Source: JALHOP01 sp964484195
GTDB lineage: Bacteria; Myxococcota; XYA12-FULL-58-9; JALHOP01
Length of the DNA stretch: 64,000 nucleotides
Direction of reading: 5' to 3'
Assembly: GCA_964484195.1 (NCBI GenBank)
Contig: CAZAER010000001.1
Span: 1 to 64,000, forward strand
Positions 1-9,270 of the stretch are shown here, one piece after another. The notes under the pieces are model-generated. The model had not been told where the DNA came from. It saw only the letters and a program-made list of their open reading frames with translations, and made no database searches. The position numbers and the translations under genes are program-made. Positions within the stretch are counted from its first letter, which is position 1. Each line of letters starts with the position of its first letter.

Positions 1-1
1 T

Positions 2-988
2 GCGCAGGGCTTCACCGAGTTCGCGGACACCGTGACCCACTGGAAGGGCCTGCCGACAGCCGACGAGGTCGTCGATCTGGCGCTGCCTTTCGTCGAGCGT
101 CACGCCAAGGAGCGCTTCTTCCTCTTCGTGTTCATGGTCGATACCCACGACCCGTATCACGCGCCCGGCGATTTCGAGACGCGGTACGTGACCGACTCGG
201 CGGTGCCGCTCGTGCGGACGCCGCACTGGGAGATCGGCAACTACTCGCCCGAGCAAGTCCGCCGCATGCACGAGACCTACGACGGCGCCATCGCCTACAC
301 GGACCGCGCTCTCGGCCGCTTCTTCGACAAGCTCAAAGAGCTCGGCGTCTACGACAAGGCGACCATCATGCTCACCGCCGATCACGGCGAAGCGTTCGGC
401 GAGCACGGCGTGTTCCTGCACGCGCATCACCTCTACGACGAGATCGTCCGCGCGCCTCTGATCGTGAAAGCTCCGCACATGAACAAGCGGGGTGCCTATT
501 CGCCGGCGCTCGCCCAGAGCATCGATCTGTTTCCGACCATCGCGCGGGCATTCGGTCTCAAGCCTTCGAAGGACTTGCTCGGCGCTGACCTCTTCGCGCT
601 CATGGCCAACAGCGAAAAGACGCGGTCGGTCATTGCCGAGTTCACGAACTTCGGCATCAAGCGACGCATGCTGCGCACCCTGAGTGACAAGGTGGTTTGG
701 CAGCTCCCTGCGGACGAAGCTCAGTTCCTCGCCACCGTGAAGAAGAAGTCTCTGCTTCCGAGCGTTACGTTCGATCGCGAGACCGTGAAGCTCTTCGACA
801 TGGCGAAAGATCCGCTCGAGCACCGTGACCTCTATAGCGAACAGACGATGCGCGAGCCGCGTTGGGCGAAGCTCATGCAGTCGCTGCGCGCCTACGAGAA
901 GCGCCACGCGGCGCAGAGCGCCACGGTGGTCGAGCGTCTCGACGCCGAGACCTACCGTGACCTCAAAGAGCTCGGCTACATCGACTAA
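2..988 (+). CDS. Sulfatase family protein, C-terminal part (cut by window start)
   Basis: The reading frame is open to the left edge, so this is the C-terminal ~328 residues of a longer protein; the GTG at 32 is internal. It shows two metal-site segments of the alkaline phosphatase/sulfatase superfamily: DTHDPYHAP, and TADHGEAFGEHG, in which the Asp-His pair binds metal. The N-terminal part with the nucleophile is outside the window, so sulfatase cannot be separated from a phosphotransferase. The protein ends in ELGYID, a tail also seen at the ends of the proteins at 2681 and 12717. Its stop overlaps the stop of the convergent gene in a shared CTAA. Confidence 0.85.
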   Translation, partial: AQGFTEFADTVTHWKGLPTADEVVDLALPFVERHAKERFFLFVFMVDTHDPYHAPGDFETRYVTDSAVPLVRTPHWEIGNYSPEQVRRMHETYDGAIAYTDRALGRFFDKLKELGVYDKATIMLTADHGEAFGEHGVFLHAHHLYDEIVRAPLIVKAPHMNKRGAYSPALAQSIDLFPTIARAFGLKPSKDLLGADLFALMANSEKTRSVIAEFTNFGIKRRMLRTLSDKVVWQLPADEAQFLATVKKKSLLPSVTFDRETVKLFDMAKDPLEHRDLYSEQTMREPRWAKLMQSLRAYEKRHAAQSATVVERLDAETYRDLKELGYID

Positions 989-1818
989 GGCCGCAGGTCC
1001 GCGAGAGCCTTGCGCAAGTCCTGCTCGCTGACCTCGGGCGGAATTTCGAGCGTTGGATTCTCGAGCAACTGTCGCACGGCTTTACGCACGAACATCAACG
1101 CCGCGATGTGACTGAGGGGCTGCTTCCCCGAAGCGAAGGCGTAGATGTCGTGTTTCGACATCTCGAAGAGTTGCTCGCACTGCACGGTCGTGAGGCTGCC
1201 CAACACCGCTCGGATGGCGGTGTTGATCGCTAGGGCATGTTTGGCGCCAAAGCCGTTGATGCCCGCGAAGTCCGTATTGGAGCTCAAGAGGTCTTGAACC
1301 GCGCGTGCTACCGGCACTTTCGCCTGCCGCGCATTGGCGCGCACCGGCGCGATCGCCGCCTTGACGCCGCCCATCGCGGCCGCCTCCACACCAATGCCGA
1401 CCATGAGACGCATGCTGGGACCGTCGCTAAAACGGACGCTCACGTGCTCGGTCGAGCCCAGGGCTCGCAAGCGAGTTTCGATGGCTTCGGTGACCACGTA
1501 GGCCACGGGATCGGCGGTGACGCCCGGCTTGGTGCGCAAGACACAGAGGCTCACGTGTGCTCGGTCGCTTTCGCGGACCTCTACACTCACCGGCCGTGCT
1601 GCAGCCTCGAGCGTCGTGGCTTGCTGGCGCTGCATGCGCACCTTGGCGACTGCGGTTTTCGCCAGGCCTTCGAGCCAGCTGTCGTAGCGCTTGCGCTCGG
1701 CGTTCGCGGCGCGTGTCTCCTTGGCGCGGTCGAATCGCTTGGGCTTGGCCGGCGGGTCGAGACGGGCGCGCACATCGTCGAGAGAGGGGAACGTCGTCTG
1801 TCTACCGGCCTTGCGCAT
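985..1818 (-). CDS. Hypothetical protein, paralogue of the upstream gene
   Basis: 277 codons of unknown function. The ATG at 1818 is preceded by a GGGAGAG ribosome site and lies 20 bp after the stop of the gene at 1839; a longer open frame to 2091 would overlap that gene and is rejected. The middle (VSLCVLRTKPG... MVGIG) and C-terminal half align by eye with the neighbour: a ~60-residue alpha/beta-looking segment, then a helical segment with an Ala/Phe-rich repressor-like look (FEMSKHDIYAFASGKQ). The C-terminal part could be a divergent helix-turn-helix, but this is only a guess. No signal peptide or membrane segment is visible. Confidence 0.6.
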   Translation of the reverse strand: MRKAGRQTTFPSLDDVRARLDPPAKPKRFDRAKETRAANAERKRYDSWLEGLAKTAVAKVRMQRQQATTLEAAARPVSVEVRESDRAHVSLCVLRTKPGVTADPVAYVVTEAIETRLRALGSTEHVSVRFSDGPSMRLMVGIGVEAAAMGGVKAAIAPVRANARQAKVPVARAVQDLLSSNTDFAGINGFGAKHALAINTAIRAVLGSLTTVQCEQLFEMSKHDIYAFASGKQPLSHIAALMFVRKAVRQLLENPTLEIPPEVSEQDLRKALADLRP

Positions 1819-1838
1819 GATGACACTGCTCTCCCTGA

Positions 1839-2582
1839 CTACCGCGAGAAGATGGCCTCGTCCGCGAGTGCGTCGACGAGCGCTCGAGCTTCGGCGATGC
1901 ACGTTCCGCGCGCGATGATCGGATAGTCTTGGTCGACGACGGCGCTGGCGACCTTGCGCAACAACGCGCGTGCTTCGGGCGGCGGCAGGAACAGCTTGCC
2001 GTGATTGAAGGCGCGCAGCCGCTCGCGCGTGATGCCGAGTTCTTCTTGCATCTGCTCCGGCGGGAATTGTTGCTCGACGGCGGTGACACACGATGCGATG
2101 CAGCGAAGGTGAGGCTTGAGCCGATCGACGATGCCGACCAGGCTAATCGCTTCGATTGCGCCGTCGTCGCGGGTTTTCGCGGGAGCGGGCCGCGCCGGCG
2201 GGAGCTCCATCGCCACTGTGGCCCCGCGCCGTCCCGGCTCGAGCAGGTGGCCAAGGCTCACCAGCAGAGTATGCCGGCCGTCGTCGAGGAACGAGACAAT
2301 CGCGTGGCCCTTGCTGCCGCGCGCTTGGAGGCGGGAGTCGATGGCTTTGCCGACGGCGTCGCAGAAGGGATCGACACCCCGTTCGACCGGGTTGTGGAAC
2401 ATGGCGAGGGCGACGAGACCGCTTTGTGCCTCGGGTACCTTGATCGAGGAAGGCACCGCGCTGGCGGCGCTCCCTGCCTGGGCCCGCTGCTTGTCGAGGG
2501 CGGTCAGCGCGTTGTTCGCGACCTTGTCGACGCAAGCCTTGAAGCGGGTTTCGAAGGTCGTGCCGGCAACGCGCGAGGCCAT
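1839..2582 (-). CDS. Hypothetical protein, paralogue of the downstream gene
   Basis: 247 codons from an ATG at 2582 with GGAG eight bases upstream; an upstream ATG at 2672 has no clear ribosome site. It shares order and several blocks with the product of 985-1818: a core with VALAMFHNP...LLVSLG and a C-terminal helical block (LGITRERLRAFNHGKLFLP). The two genes form a tandem duplicated pair in one operon, transcribed away from the phosphodiesterase gene at 2681 across a ~100-bp divergent promoter region. No family was recognised. Soluble and probably cytoplasmic. Confidence 0.6.
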   Translation of the reverse strand: MASRVAGTTFETRFKACVDKVANNALTALDKQRAQAGSAASAVPSSIKVPEAQSGLVALAMFHNPVERGVDPFCDAVGKAIDSRLQARGSKGHAIVSFLDDGRHTLLVSLGHLLEPGRRGATVAMELPPARPAPAKTRDDGAIEAISLVGIVDRLKPHLRCIASCVTAVEQQFPPEQMQEELGITRERLRAFNHGKLFLPPPEARALLRKVASAVVDQDYPIIARGTCIAEARALVDALADEAIFSR

Positions 2583-2680
2583 GGGTGCAGCTCCAGAAGC
2601 GTAGAGATACCCGTTGGCGTAGGTATCGGTGCGCCTCGGCGAAAGTTGCGTCGATACGCCAGTTTGGGGCACGCAGGGCT

Positions 2681-4270
2681 ATGAACCGCCGCTTGCTCAT
2701 CATTGGCCTCGACGGCGGCACCTTCGGCCTGCTCGATCCCTTGGTCGCGGCCGGTGAGCTGCCCAACCTGGGGCGTTTGATGCGGGAGGGGGCGCGCGGC
2801 GAGCTGCTCTCGACCTTGCCGCCGGCGACCATGCCCGCCTGGACGTCGTTTCTGACTGCCGCATCCCCCGGCGAGCACGGCGTCACCGACATCTTCGTGC
2901 GGCGTGGCTACGGGCTGTCACCGGCTAGCGGCGCTCTCAGGAGTCTACCGACGTTTCTCGAGGTGCTCTCGGCGCGGGGTCGACGGGTGGCCGCGATCGG
3001 TGTTCCAGGAACCTTCCCGCCGCTCCCGTTGAACGGCGTGTGCGTCTCCGGCTTCGATGCTCCCGGTGTGCACCGCGCGACGCGAGCCTCGGTTTCACCG
3101 CCGAGCTTCTTCTCGACGCTCGAAGAGCTCGGTGGCTATCGCTACGCCACCTTCAACGAGCAACGCCGCGGGCCGCGCCGGCTAGCCCAGGCTGCTGATG
3201 CGCTGTGCGCCGACATCGCGCGCAAGGAACAGCTGCTGCTCGCGCTCTATACGCGCGAGCCCTGGGACGTGTTCTTCACCCACTTGCAGGCGTCCGACAC
3301 CGCGGCGCATCACCTCTGGCACACCTACGACATGGCTTCACCGCGAGCCGTCACCAAGAGCGACGACTTGCCGCGTGTCTACCGGCGTCTCGACGCGCTG
3401 ATTGGCGCTCTGCTCGAGCGGACAGGTAGCGATACGCGCGTCATGGTCGTGAGCGATCACGGCTTCGGCGGTGCTGGGACCACTGCCGTGTGCTTGAATC
3501 GCGTGTTAGCGCAGGCAGGGCTGCTCCGGTTCGGCGAACGGCGTGGCAGCCTGGCCGCGAACCTCGTGCGCCGCGCCGCGGGCGAGCTGCCACCGCAGGT
3601 GATGGGCACGATGTTGCGGGCGATGCCCGAGAGTGTGAAGGCAGCGCTGCAGCGGCGTCTGCTCGCAAGCCCGATTGTTTGGGAGGCAACGCAGGCGTTC
3701 TCGGACGAGCTCGACTACGCACCGTCCGTATGGCTGCATCGTGCCGGTGTCTTCGATCGCGGACAGGTCTCGGAGTCGGCGGTACCGCGACTGCGTGACC
3801 GCATTCGCGAGGTCCTCATGGCGCTCCGTGATCCAACCACGGGTGAGTCATTGATCGCCGCGGTTCATGCACGTGAAGACACGCCGATGCGTGGCCCCCA
3901 CGTCGAGCGCGCCCCCGACCTCATCATCGAGCCGGGGTGGCCAGGCGGATATCGGCCGTCGTTCTTGCGCAGCGATGGACCCGGTGACCCGATTCGTTTG
4001 CTCGGGCCGGAAGAGCACTCCGCAGGACGCGGCGCGGGCATGCCGGGTGTCCATCGGCCCGAGGGGATCCTCGTCGTGCACGGCGAGGGTGTAGAGCCCC
4101 GTACGCTTTCGCGGACGACCATCGAACGAGCTGGCGCGCTCGTTTACGAGCTCCTGGGCGAGCTGCCACCCGCCAGCGTGAAGACCGCGCCAAGGGTCAC
4201 TGACGCCTACAGCCCCAGGCAGCGGCGCGCCGTGGAAAACCGCCTGAGGTCGCTGGGATATATCGACTGA
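2681..4270 (+). CDS. Type I phosphodiesterase/nucleotide pyrophosphatase-like protein
   Basis: 529 residues of the alkaline phosphatase superfamily. The N-terminus has the metal Asp in LLIIGLDGGTFG (~residues 5-16), then PPATMPAWTSF with a Thr in the nucleophile position (~50), TAASPGEHG, a middle THLQASDTAAHH segment and VVSDHGFGG with the second metal Asp-His. This is the layout of type I phosphodiesterases that cleave phosphodiester or nucleotide substrates; the real substrate is unknown. No signal peptide is seen. The ATG at 2681 is preferred over upstream in-frame codons because the conserved fold starts directly after it. It ends SLGYID, like the other sulfatase-type proteins here. Confidence 0.85.
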   Translation: MNRRLLIIGLDGGTFGLLDPLVAAGELPNLGRLMREGARGELLSTLPPATMPAWTSFLTAASPGEHGVTDIFVRRGYGLSPASGALRSLPTFLEVLSARGRRVAAIGVPGTFPPLPLNGVCVSGFDAPGVHRATRASVSPPSFFSTLEELGGYRYATFNEQRRGPRRLAQAADALCADIARKEQLLLALYTREPWDVFFTHLQASDTAAHHLWHTYDMASPRAVTKSDDLPRVYRRLDALIGALLERTGSDTRVMVVSDHGFGGAGTTAVCLNRVLAQAGLLRFGERRGSLAANLVRRAAGELPPQVMGTMLRAMPESVKAALQRRLLASPIVWEATQAFSDELDYAPSVWLHRAGVFDRGQVSESAVPRLRDRIREVLMALRDPTTGESLIAAVHAREDTPMRGPHVERAPDLIIEPGWPGGYRPSFLRSDGPGDPIRLLGPEEHSAGRGAGMPGVHRPEGILVVHGEGVEPRTLSRTTIERAGALVYELLGELPPASVKTAPRVTDAYSPRQRRAVENRLRSLGYID

Positions 4271-4284
4271 CGCGAGCGCGAGCC

Positions 4285-5172
4285 CTAGTCGACGGTCACG
4301 TCCCGCCGTATCCACGAGCTACCGCCGCGGTTGTCTCGGAGCACCACGTAGATGGAGGCCGGGCCGGTGTAGCCGGGCTCGACATGCCACTTGCCACGGG
4401 TCTCGTCGGCGGGACGAAAGTCGTTGCCGTCGGCGATGAGGCGCGTGTCGCTGACGAGCTCACCGCTGGTCGTGAAGAAGGTGGCCCACAAGAGCTCGCC
4501 CACCGGCTCCTCGCCAACCGCTACGGCTGAGTAGTCCGGCTCGGACTGCGACGGGTCGACGGTCACCATCACGTCGATGTCCGGACAATCATCGATGTCG
4601 CTCGCGGTGCAGGCGGCGACGGTCTCCGGAACCGTCACGTCGGCAATCTGCGGGTTGGTGTTGCTGATGCCGTCGTAGACGAAGATCGGGGTGTAGCCGA
4701 CCACGAAGCCGGGAGCGCCGAGCGGCTCACCGCTATCGCGGTCGACGCAATCGACTCCGAATCCGAGGTGCTCCTGGTTGACCAGGGTGCCGGCGCACAC
4801 CGCGTAATAGACGAATGCCACGCCGTACTTCGGAGTGGCGCCGGGCGTCTGCGGCCGGCGGCTGATGATGTCCGCCGAGACGGTCGTCTCGAAGTGCGAG
4901 TCGCCGAGCGCGATGGTCGTGTCGAGCGTATCGAGACAGCGCGCGGCCTGGTCACCCGCGGGGTTCTCGCAGCCCGCGAACCACGCGATCTCGAGAGGCA
5001 CGTCGTTCTGGGAAATCGCCAGCATGTCCAAGCCCACCGTTGCTCCCGGTGGTGCAAACGGCTGGTCGACCACGACCGCGAGGACGCGTGCGCCTTCGAG
5101 TCGAGAGGCGGGCGGGAACTGATCGGCGCAAGCGACTGCGCCAAAGCAGACAAGGACGAGAAGTGCTTTCAT
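4285..5172 (-). CDS. Putative lipoprotein, last gene of the Ton/caspase operon
   Basis: 295 residues with a short hydrophobic leader ending in a lipobox (GAVAC, Cys at ~16), so probably a lipid-anchored envelope protein. The rest is acidic and beta-rich with scattered cysteines and no recognised domain. Its ATG overlaps the stop of the TonB-dependent receptor gene by four bases, so translation is likely coupled. A small lipoprotein next to a TonB-dependent receptor often acts as a surface-exposed ligand-binding partner; that role is inferred from position only. Confidence 0.75.
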   Translation of the reverse strand: MKALLVLVCFGAVACADQFPPASRLEGARVLAVVVDQPFAPPGATVGLDMLAISQNDVPLEIAWFAGCENPAGDQAARCLDTLDTTIALGDSHFETTVSADIISRRPQTPGATPKYGVAFVYYAVCAGTLVNQEHLGFGVDCVDRDSGEPLGAPGFVVGYTPIFVYDGISNTNPQIADVTVPETVAACTASDIDDCPDIDVMVTVDPSQSEPDYSAVAVGEEPVGELLWATFFTTSGELVSDTRLIADGNDFRPADETRGKWHVEPGYTGPASIYVVLRDNRGGSSWIRRDVTVD

Positions 5173-7451
5173 AGCTCACCTCGGATACCGATGCTGGGGA
5201 AGAAGGGCAGGCCATATGCGAAGCCGGCCTGGGAGTTGTCGAACTTGTAAGTCGGAGCCTCGGCGTTCTTGTGGTTGTAGGCGTTGATCACGTCGACGTA
5301 GGTCGACAGCTTCCACGAGGTAAATGCCCAGGTCTTCTCGACGCGGATGTCGAGCTGGTGGAACATCGGCATGCGCTCGCCGTACTCACGGCCGGTGACG
5401 CAGGCGTAGCTGCCGGATGCCGAGTCGAAGCGCCCGCCAATGCACGGAGTGTACGGGTTGCCGCTCACCAGGCGGAAGCGGCCGCCGATGAGCCAGCCGC
5501 TGCCCAATCTGTAGCTCGCCAGCGCGGTGAGGATGTGCGTCTGGTCGAACTCGAAGAGCCGGCGCTGCTCGCCTGGCTGATCGACGCGTGTTGAACGCGA
5601 TAGCGTATAGGCGACGAATCCCGAGAGCCGCTCGCCTTCGTGCCGCAACAAGAGCTCGGTGCCATAGGCTCGGCCGGTGCCGCGGTTGCCGTAGAGATAG
5701 CCGCCGTCGTCGGTGGGTGTGCGTGAGACCAGGCGGTCGAGCTCCTTGTGGAAGCCCTCGAACGAGAGGGTGACGCCGCGCGCGAGCTCTTGCTCTATCC
5801 CCAACGACTTCGCGAAGACGCGGTCCGAGGCGAGCCCCGGTTGCCCGACGACTGGCAAGGTTTCGCGCCAAACCGGAGGCTTGTAGTAGAGGCCGGCGGC
5901 GCCTTTGATGGTGGTGCGCGGGAACGTCGGCGAGATGTCGTAGCGCGCGTTGAAGCGCGGCCCCACGTCGAGGTTCTCGTTCTCGTGATCGTAGTCGACA
6001 CGCACGGACGGGACCAGCTCTAGCCCGGCGACCGGCGTGATGCGCGCTTGCACATAGGCAGCGGGGCGATTGAACCAGCCTCCAGTCTTCAGGACACGGG
6101 TGCGCGCAGTCGCCTCGATGCCGGGGTCACTCTCGCCGGGTAGCGCGAAGTCGGGAAAACGCAGGTCCGTCGTGTAGTCGACGGTTACGATGTCGTAGCC
6201 CGCTGAAACGGACATCCAGTCCGCGACCTTGGCTTGCATCTCACCGCGCAGGGCATAGGTGTAGAGGCTGCTGGCGATGCGCTGCGGGCCGACATTGAAG
6301 TTGGGCGTATCGCGGCCCCAGCTCGCCATGAGCTTCAGGCTCAGGGCGTCGGTGAGCTGGTGGTCGTAGTTGGCTTGGACGCGATAGAAGCCCTGCGAGA
6401 CGACGACCGTGCCCACCGGAGCGTCGCTCTCGCCTTGGTCGACGACGCGTAGTGCGTCGTAGGCGCCGTACACGCCGATGCGCAGGCGAGCACGCTCGCT
6501 GAGACGATTCTCGAGGAAGAGCTGGGCGTCGAAGTAGTAGGGGGCGCGGCTGCCGTCGGGCAGCAGCCCACCAATCCACGCGTCGAGGTGACTGCGCCGC
6601 ACGCCTGCGATGACGGTCCAGCCACGCCCCAACGGCCCGCGGGTGAGGCCGCGCGCGTCGATGAAGTCGACCTGGGCCATCCCGTGGAACGCGCCGTCCG
6701 TCTCGCCGGGGCGCATGCGGATGTCGACGATACCGCCGGCGACGCGGCCGTACTTCGCGCCGAAGTTGCCGGGATAGAAGTCGATGCCGTCGAGCATCTC
6801 CGTCGGCATGATCGAGGCGAGCCCACCGAAGTGATAGACGAACGGCACGAAGCTGCCATCGACGTACGCCTCGGTGTCCTCCGGTGCGCTGCCGCGGACG
6901 ACGAGCTGCCCCGCGAGTCCGGGCGCGCGCGCGATGCTCGGCAGGTTCTGGAGGGCGCGGAGCGCGTCGCCATTCGACCCCGCGGCGGTGCGCAGCTGCT
7001 CGCGGGTCATCTCGCGCTTGGTGACTTCGCGGTCGGCTCGGGCGCCGCGGATCTCGACCTCTTCGACCTCCTCCGGCTCCGGTGGCGCCGGCTCGGGCTC
7101 GGGAGGCGGAGGCGGTGTTGGTGCCGGCTCCGGGGCGGCTTCGAGCTCGAAGACATAGGTGTAGAGGATGCGTGAGGCGATAGGCACACCGTCGCGTGTT
7201 GCCGGCTGAAAGCGGAAACGTACGGCTGCATCACGCGCCGCTTCGTCGAAGCCGTGACCCGAAGGCTCGACGACTTCCGCGTTGGTGACTGCACCGGTTG
7301 CGTCGACATCGAGGCGCAATACCACGCGCGCCGTGAACCGCTCCGCGAGGGCATCCGCTGGATAGTCCGCTTTGACGAGCTCCAGCAGCACCGGCGGCTC
7401 GACCACCGGGGCGGCGAGAAGACACACGAGTCCAAGCACGTCGAGAAACAT
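5169..7451 (-). CDS. TonB C-terminal domain fused to a TonB-dependent outer-membrane receptor
   Basis: 760 residues. After a short leader, residues ~22-105 form a TonB C-terminal-like domain (YPADAL..., GTG-type DATGAVTNAEVVEPSGHGFDEAA, then FQPATRDGVPI). A Pro/Glu-rich linker follows (~108-130), then a receptor plug (RALQNLPSIAR, VVRGSAPEDTEAYVDG, GRVAGGIVDIRMRPG, ~150-250) and a long beta-barrel. The fusion places a TonB-like domain on the periplasmic side of its own receptor. It sits 31 bp after the tonB gene, with exbB and exbD upstream, so one operon encodes energiser and receptor. The ligand is unknown. The fusion is read in one uninterrupted frame. Confidence 0.85.
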   Translation of the reverse strand: MFLDVLGLVCLLAAPVVEPPVLLELVKADYPADALAERFTARVVLRLDVDATGAVTNAEVVEPSGHGFDEAARDAAVRFRFQPATRDGVPIASRILYTYVFELEAAPEPAPTPPPPPEPEPAPPEPEEVEEVEIRGARADREVTKREMTREQLRTAAGSNGDALRALQNLPSIARAPGLAGQLVVRGSAPEDTEAYVDGSFVPFVYHFGGLASIMPTEMLDGIDFYPGNFGAKYGRVAGGIVDIRMRPGETDGAFHGMAQVDFIDARGLTRGPLGRGWTVIAGVRRSHLDAWIGGLLPDGSRAPYYFDAQLFLENRLSERARLRIGVYGAYDALRVVDQGESDAPVGTVVVSQGFYRVQANYDHQLTDALSLKLMASWGRDTPNFNVGPQRIASSLYTYALRGEMQAKVADWMSVSAGYDIVTVDYTTDLRFPDFALPGESDPGIEATARTRVLKTGGWFNRPAAYVQARITPVAGLELVPSVRVDYDHENENLDVGPRFNARYDISPTFPRTTIKGAAGLYYKPPVWRETLPVVGQPGLASDRVFAKSLGIEQELARGVTLSFEGFHKELDRLVSRTPTDDGGYLYGNRGTGRAYGTELLLRHEGERLSGFVAYTLSRSTRVDQPGEQRRLFEFDQTHILTALASYRLGSGWLIGGRFRLVSGNPYTPCIGGRFDSASGSYACVTGREYGERMPMFHQLDIRVEKTWAFTSWKLSTYVDVINAYNHKNAEAPTYKFDNSQAGFAYGLPFFPSIGIRGEL

Positions 7452-7482
7452 GGCAACAGTCCTTCAATTGGGAGTGACCGCT

Positions 7483-8160
7483 TTAGCGGTGAAAGCGAAC
7501 GAGAAACGGGCGCGTCTCGCCCGGTACCTCACGACCCTCGGTGTCGCGCGCGGGTTGATAGGTTTGGCGCATGGCGCAAGCTTTCGCGGCCGGGCCGAAG
7601 CCGTGCCCAGGATCGCGTTGCACGGTCACTGACCGGGGACGACCAGCGGCGTCGGTTCGCACCTGGACGAGTACGGCCGCCGCGTTGGGCGCGTTCGGGT
7701 CGGCTGGGTAGAGCGCCGAGCAGTCCCATTCCGAGCCTGCCGGCGAGGCGGGAACGGCAGCACGCTTGCTCGTCACCACCGCGTCCGCGGTCACCGGTCC
7801 GTGAACGGGCTTATCGCTCGTGCCCACCGCCGACGTCGTACCGCCAACGTAGTGGTCCGCAGCGCCTTGCACGACGGTGAAATCGACCGGCGAAGCGTCC
7901 GCGGCAGCGGGCGCCGCCGTCAGCACACGCGCGGCTTTCGCGGCGCTCCTCTGGGTGACCTTGGCGCGAACCGGCTTTTCGGGCTCCGGTGTTTTTTCGG
8001 GCGGTGGTGGAGGGGACGGCGGCGGCGCCAGCTCGACCTCCATCGGACGTGGCGGTGGTGGGGGCGGCGGGTCCATGCGCAGCGCTGCTCGCGCACACAT
8101 CACGTGCACGAACATCGACACGCAGACGCCGATGAGCCAGTTGCGGGGCATGCCCATCAT
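7483..8160 (-). CDS. TonB-family energy transducer
   Basis: 225 residues: one N-terminal membrane helix (~8-27), a Pro-rich periplasm-spanning region (PPPPPPPRP, then SPPPPPEK, ~30-65) and a C-terminal TonB-like domain (VRTDAAGRPRSVTVQRDPGHGFGPAAKAC ... ARDTEGREV). It would carry energy from ExbB/ExbD across the periplasm to an outer-membrane receptor. The start overlaps the exbD stop in ATGA. The linker is shorter than in Escherichia coli TonB. The next gene encodes a receptor that carries a second TonB-like domain. Confidence 0.85.
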   Translation of the reverse strand: MMGMPRNWLIGVCVSMFVHVMCARAALRMDPPPPPPPRPMEVELAPPPSPPPPPEKTPEPEKPVRAKVTQRSAAKAARVLTAAPAAADASPVDFTVVQGAADHYVGGTTSAVGTSDKPVHGPVTADAVVTSKRAAVPASPAGSEWDCSALYPADPNAPNAAAVLVQVRTDAAGRPRSVTVQRDPGHGFGPAAKACAMRQTYQPARDTEGREVPGETRPFLVRFHR

Positions 8161-8573
8161 GGCGTCACGACCTCTGGCTCGACCCCGAACGCGACACGCG
8201 ACAAACCGGCACGGCGCAAGAGATCCATAGCATGCACGACGCGAGCGTGGGCGACCGCGCCATCCGCGTCGATGACGGCGCGAACCTCGGCGTCGTTCGC
8301 GAGCGCGGCCTTGGCGCGTGCGAGAATCGCCTCGTCCGCGAGGGCCGCGGCTTCGTCGATGCCGATGGTGCCGTCTCTGGCGATGGCGACGTGCAGGATG
8401 GTTTGTTCGCTGGTCGCGGTTTGGGCCTGCGGCAGATCGACCGCGAGGGCGCTGGCGGCGATGATCTTCGCGGTGACGAGAAAGACCACGAGCAATACCA
8501 GGGTGATGTCGACCAAAGGCGTGACGTTGATGCCGCTCATCAAGTCGCTATCGGTCTGCGCCGCGGCGGCCAT
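8157..8573 (-). CDS. exbD: ExbD/TolR-family biopolymer transport protein
   Basis: 138 residues with the ExbD plan: short cytoplasmic N-terminus with NVTPLVDITLVLLVVFLV, in which the membrane Asp (~21) is the proton-channel residue, then a periplasmic domain. It should form the proton-driven motor with ExbB and drive TonB. It begins one base after the exbB stop and overlaps the tonB start. TolR cannot be excluded from sequence alone, but the tonB and receptor genes next door favour ExbD. Confidence 0.9.
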   Translation of the reverse strand: MAAAAQTDSDLMSGINVTPLVDITLVLLVVFLVTAKIIAASALAVDLPQAQTATSEQTILHVAIARDGTIGIDEAAALADEAILARAKAALANDAEVRAVIDADGAVAHARVVHAMDLLRRAGLSRVAFGVEPEVVTP

Positions 8574-8574
8574 G

Positions 8575-9222
8575 TCACACCTTCCCTTCGAGGTAGGCGA
8601 CGACCTCGAGCGCCAGCGTTTGCGCGTCGTCGAGAGCGCTCTTCACCACGCGCTGGAGGATGTTGAAGGCCACGATGGCGGGGATTGCTACGGCGAGCCC
8701 GACCGCGGTGGCGACGAGGGCTTCGCCGACTCCGGTCATGACGTGGCTCGGGTCGAGGGCAGCTTTGGCATTGCCCGCCGCGGCGACGCCTAGCGCATTG
8801 AACGCCTGGAGGATGCCGATGACCGTGCCGAGCAAGCCGACGAATGGTGCGTTGGCGCCGAGGGTCGCAAGGAAGGCGAACCTCCGCTCGAGCAGCCGTC
8901 GTTGCGCGATGATCTCTGCATCCATCACGGTCTTGGCCTCGGCGACGACCTTGGTGCCGGACTCCATGCCGCGCAGCGCGACCCGTGCCGCCGGGTGGCG
9001 GAAGCGCGACATGCTCGAGACGGCGCTGCCGAAGCCGCCTACGCGAAGAGCCTCGCGGAGACTGTCGCGCAGGAGCTGACTGGGAACACGCAGGCTCCGG
9101 AGGGCGAGCACCCGCTCGACGACGACAGCGATCGACACGACGCTCAAGACGACGAGAACCCAGAGCACCCATCCGGCGCCGAGCTTCAGCAGGAGGGCTT
9201 GAGATTGCTGCACGATTTCCAT
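8575..9222 (-). CDS. exbB: MotA/TolQ/ExbB proton channel family protein
   Basis: 215 residues from an ATG at 9222 with AAAGGAA eight bases upstream; an upstream ATG at 9255 lacks this signal. There is a first membrane helix near residues 15-40, a cytoplasmic stretch, and the family signature near the C-terminus (FLATLGANAPFVGLLGTVIG, then GVGEALVATAVGLAVAIPA), which gives the second and third helices. It forms the motor channel with the ExbD product. It lies 48 bp downstream of the caspase-like gene, in the same direction. Confidence 0.9.
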   Translation of the reverse strand: MEIVQQSQALLLKLGAGWVLWVLVVLSVVSIAVVVERVLALRSLRVPSQLLRDSLREALRVGGFGSAVSSMSRFRHPAARVALRGMESGTKVVAEAKTVMDAEIIAQRRLLERRFAFLATLGANAPFVGLLGTVIGILQAFNALGVAAAGNAKAALDPSHVMTGVGEALVATAVGLAVAIPAIVAFNILQRVVKSALDDAQTLALEVVAYLEGKV

Positions 9223-9270
9223 GTGTGAGGTTCCTTTCGCTCCGTGGAACCCCACCGCATGGAAAAAGTG

